Both the position numbers and the translations under genes were made by a program. Below are positions 5,317 to 6,067 of a stretch of 6,067 nt of DNA, one piece after another; the stretch's first letter is position 1; each line of letters begins with the position of its first letter. The stretch lies in assembly GCA_031255075.1 (NCBI GenBank), contig JAIRTF010000189.1, positions 1 through 6,067 of the forward strand, in the 5' to 3' direction. The notes beneath the pieces were generated by a model. That model searched no databases, was not told the origin of the DNA, and was given only the letters and a program-made list of their open reading frames with translations. Source of the stretch: Bifidobacteriaceae bacterium. GTDB taxonomy: Bacteria > Actinomycetota > Actinomycetes > Actinomycetales > WQXJ01.

Positions 5317-6067
5317 CTACAGACTGATCCCCAAGATAGGAATGAACAGTGCATACATTGCAACCGTGATCAGCACAATGCCGATCAAGTTGAGCCGTAA
5401 ACCGCCGCGCACCATGGAGCCAATCGTGACGTACCCAGACCCGTAGGCGATGTCGTTTGGTGGGGTCCCAACCGGCAACATGAAGGCACAAGTGGCGGCC
5501 AAGGCGACGGGCACCGCCAACAGCATCGGGTCCATGCCAAGGCCCACGGCCACCCCGCCCATGATGGGCACGAACAACGCGGCCACGGCGGTATTGGAGG
5601 TCAGCTCGGTCAAAATCAGCACCAAGATCACCACCACCACGATCATCGCCACGACTGGCAAGGTCCCCATAGCTTTGGCCTGGTAGCCAATCCAGGCGGC
5701 CAGCCCCGTGTCTGTGATCAGGCCAGATAGTGCCAAACCGCCACCAAATAGCAACAACACGTCCCAAGGCAAGGCCTTGGCGGTCTCCCAGTCCATGACC
5801 ATGACGCCCTGGCGCGGCTTGGCCGGCAACAAGAACAGCACCAAGCCGGCGGCCATGGCGATGTACTCATCTTTGACCCCGAATTTGGCCAGGCCGGGTA
5901 CTAACGGGAAGGCCACCCAGGCGATGGCCGCCAAGGCAAACACCACCGCCACCATGACCTCCGCCGCGCACCACGGCCCCAGCGCCGCCCGCTCCGCCCG
6001 GATCAACTCCCGCCCGCCAGGGATGTCCGCGATCTCTGGTTTGAAGAGCATCTTGGTCAGCACAAAC
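5317..6067 (-). CDS. DASS/SLC13-family anion:sodium symporter (partial, C-terminal half)
   Basis: The reading frame enters from the right edge, so the N-terminal half is missing; a complete family member has about 450-550 residues and about 250 are seen. Numbering from codon 6063, the cytoplasmic connector IADIPGGRELI is at 11-21. Membrane segments lie near 33-55, 68-80, 100-118, 135-153, 157-175, 180-198 and 224-245. The re-entrant motif SNT (156-158, in ELTSNTAVAALFVP) is the second SNT signature that holds sodium and carboxylate in VcINDY-type transporters. LPVGTPPNDIAYGSGYV (196-212) is the matching conserved C-terminal signature. The protein probably imports a di- or tricarboxylate or a similar anion with sodium; the substrate cannot be told. 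GTG 6063 is internal and is not a true start. The stop, TAG at 5319-5317, is followed directly by a TGA in frame. Confidence 0.9.
   Translation of the reverse strand, partial: FVLTKMLFKPEIADIPGGRELIRAERAALGPWCAAEVMVAVVFALAAIAWVAFPLVPGLAKFGVKDEYIAMAAGLVLFLLPAKPRQGVMVMDWETAKALPWDVLLLFGGGLALSGLITDTGLAAWIGYQAKAMGTLPVVAMIVVVVILVLILTELTSNTAVAALFVPIMGGVAVGLGMDPMLLAVPVALAATCAFMLPVGTPPNDIAYGSGYVTIGSMVRGGLRLNLIGIVLITVAMYALFIPILGISL

Noticed and set aside
5297..5767. 156-residue minus-strand ORF overlapping the anion transporter
   Set aside because: It is a shifted frame of the SLC13 gene; only the other frame contains the SNT and GTPPND motifs.
1..6067. tRNA or rRNA genes, CRISPR arrays, insertion sequences
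   Set aside because: No cloverleaf, no evenly spaced repeats, no transposase frame and no terminal inverted repeats with target duplications were seen.

Overview
This window reads as chromosomal DNA from a high-GC Gram-positive bacterium (Actinomycetota). Four signs point that way: the base composition is GC-rich (roughly 60% by eye), the maltose transporter genes lack a linked ATPase gene, the substrate-binding protein is a lipoprotein, and a LysX/MprF-type membrane protein is present. No genus can be named safely. All five recognisable genes lie on the minus strand, so they read from right to left.

Region by region, in the direction of transcription: (1) 6067-5317 is the C-terminal half of a DASS/SLC13-family anion transporter, cut by the right edge. 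(2) 5316-5150 is a 167-base gap holding a short hairpin after the transporter stop, a 26-base dyad (5175-5200), a 13-base palindrome (5161-5173) and a strong Shine-Dalgarno that fixes the malE start. (3) 5149-3896 is malE, a maltose/maltodextrin-binding lipoprotein. (4) 3895-3758 is the malE-malF gap, almost filled by a long hairpin with 19-bp arms. (5) 3757-2102 is malF and (6) 2105-1158 is malG, two permease subunits that overlap by 4 bases. (7) 1157-960 is a 198-base gap with a 10-bp inverted repeat sharing the CCGGTTGG core of the malE-malF hairpin. (8) 959-1 is the N-terminal part of a LysX/MprF-type phosphatidylglycerol lysyltransferase, cut by the left edge.

MalE, MalF and MalG form one ABC importer: MalE captures maltose or maltodextrin outside the membrane, and MalF and MalG form the channel. 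No ATP-binding subunit is encoded here, so a shared MsiK/UgpC-type ATPase elsewhere in the genome is inferred. The flanking genes have separate jobs: uptake of dicarboxylate-like anions on one side, and membrane lipid aminoacylation on the other. I found no RNA gene, mobile element or CRISPR array, and no clearly novel system. The most interesting item is the malE-malF intercistronic hairpin, which resembles in position the REP hairpins of the enterobacterial malE-malF gap.
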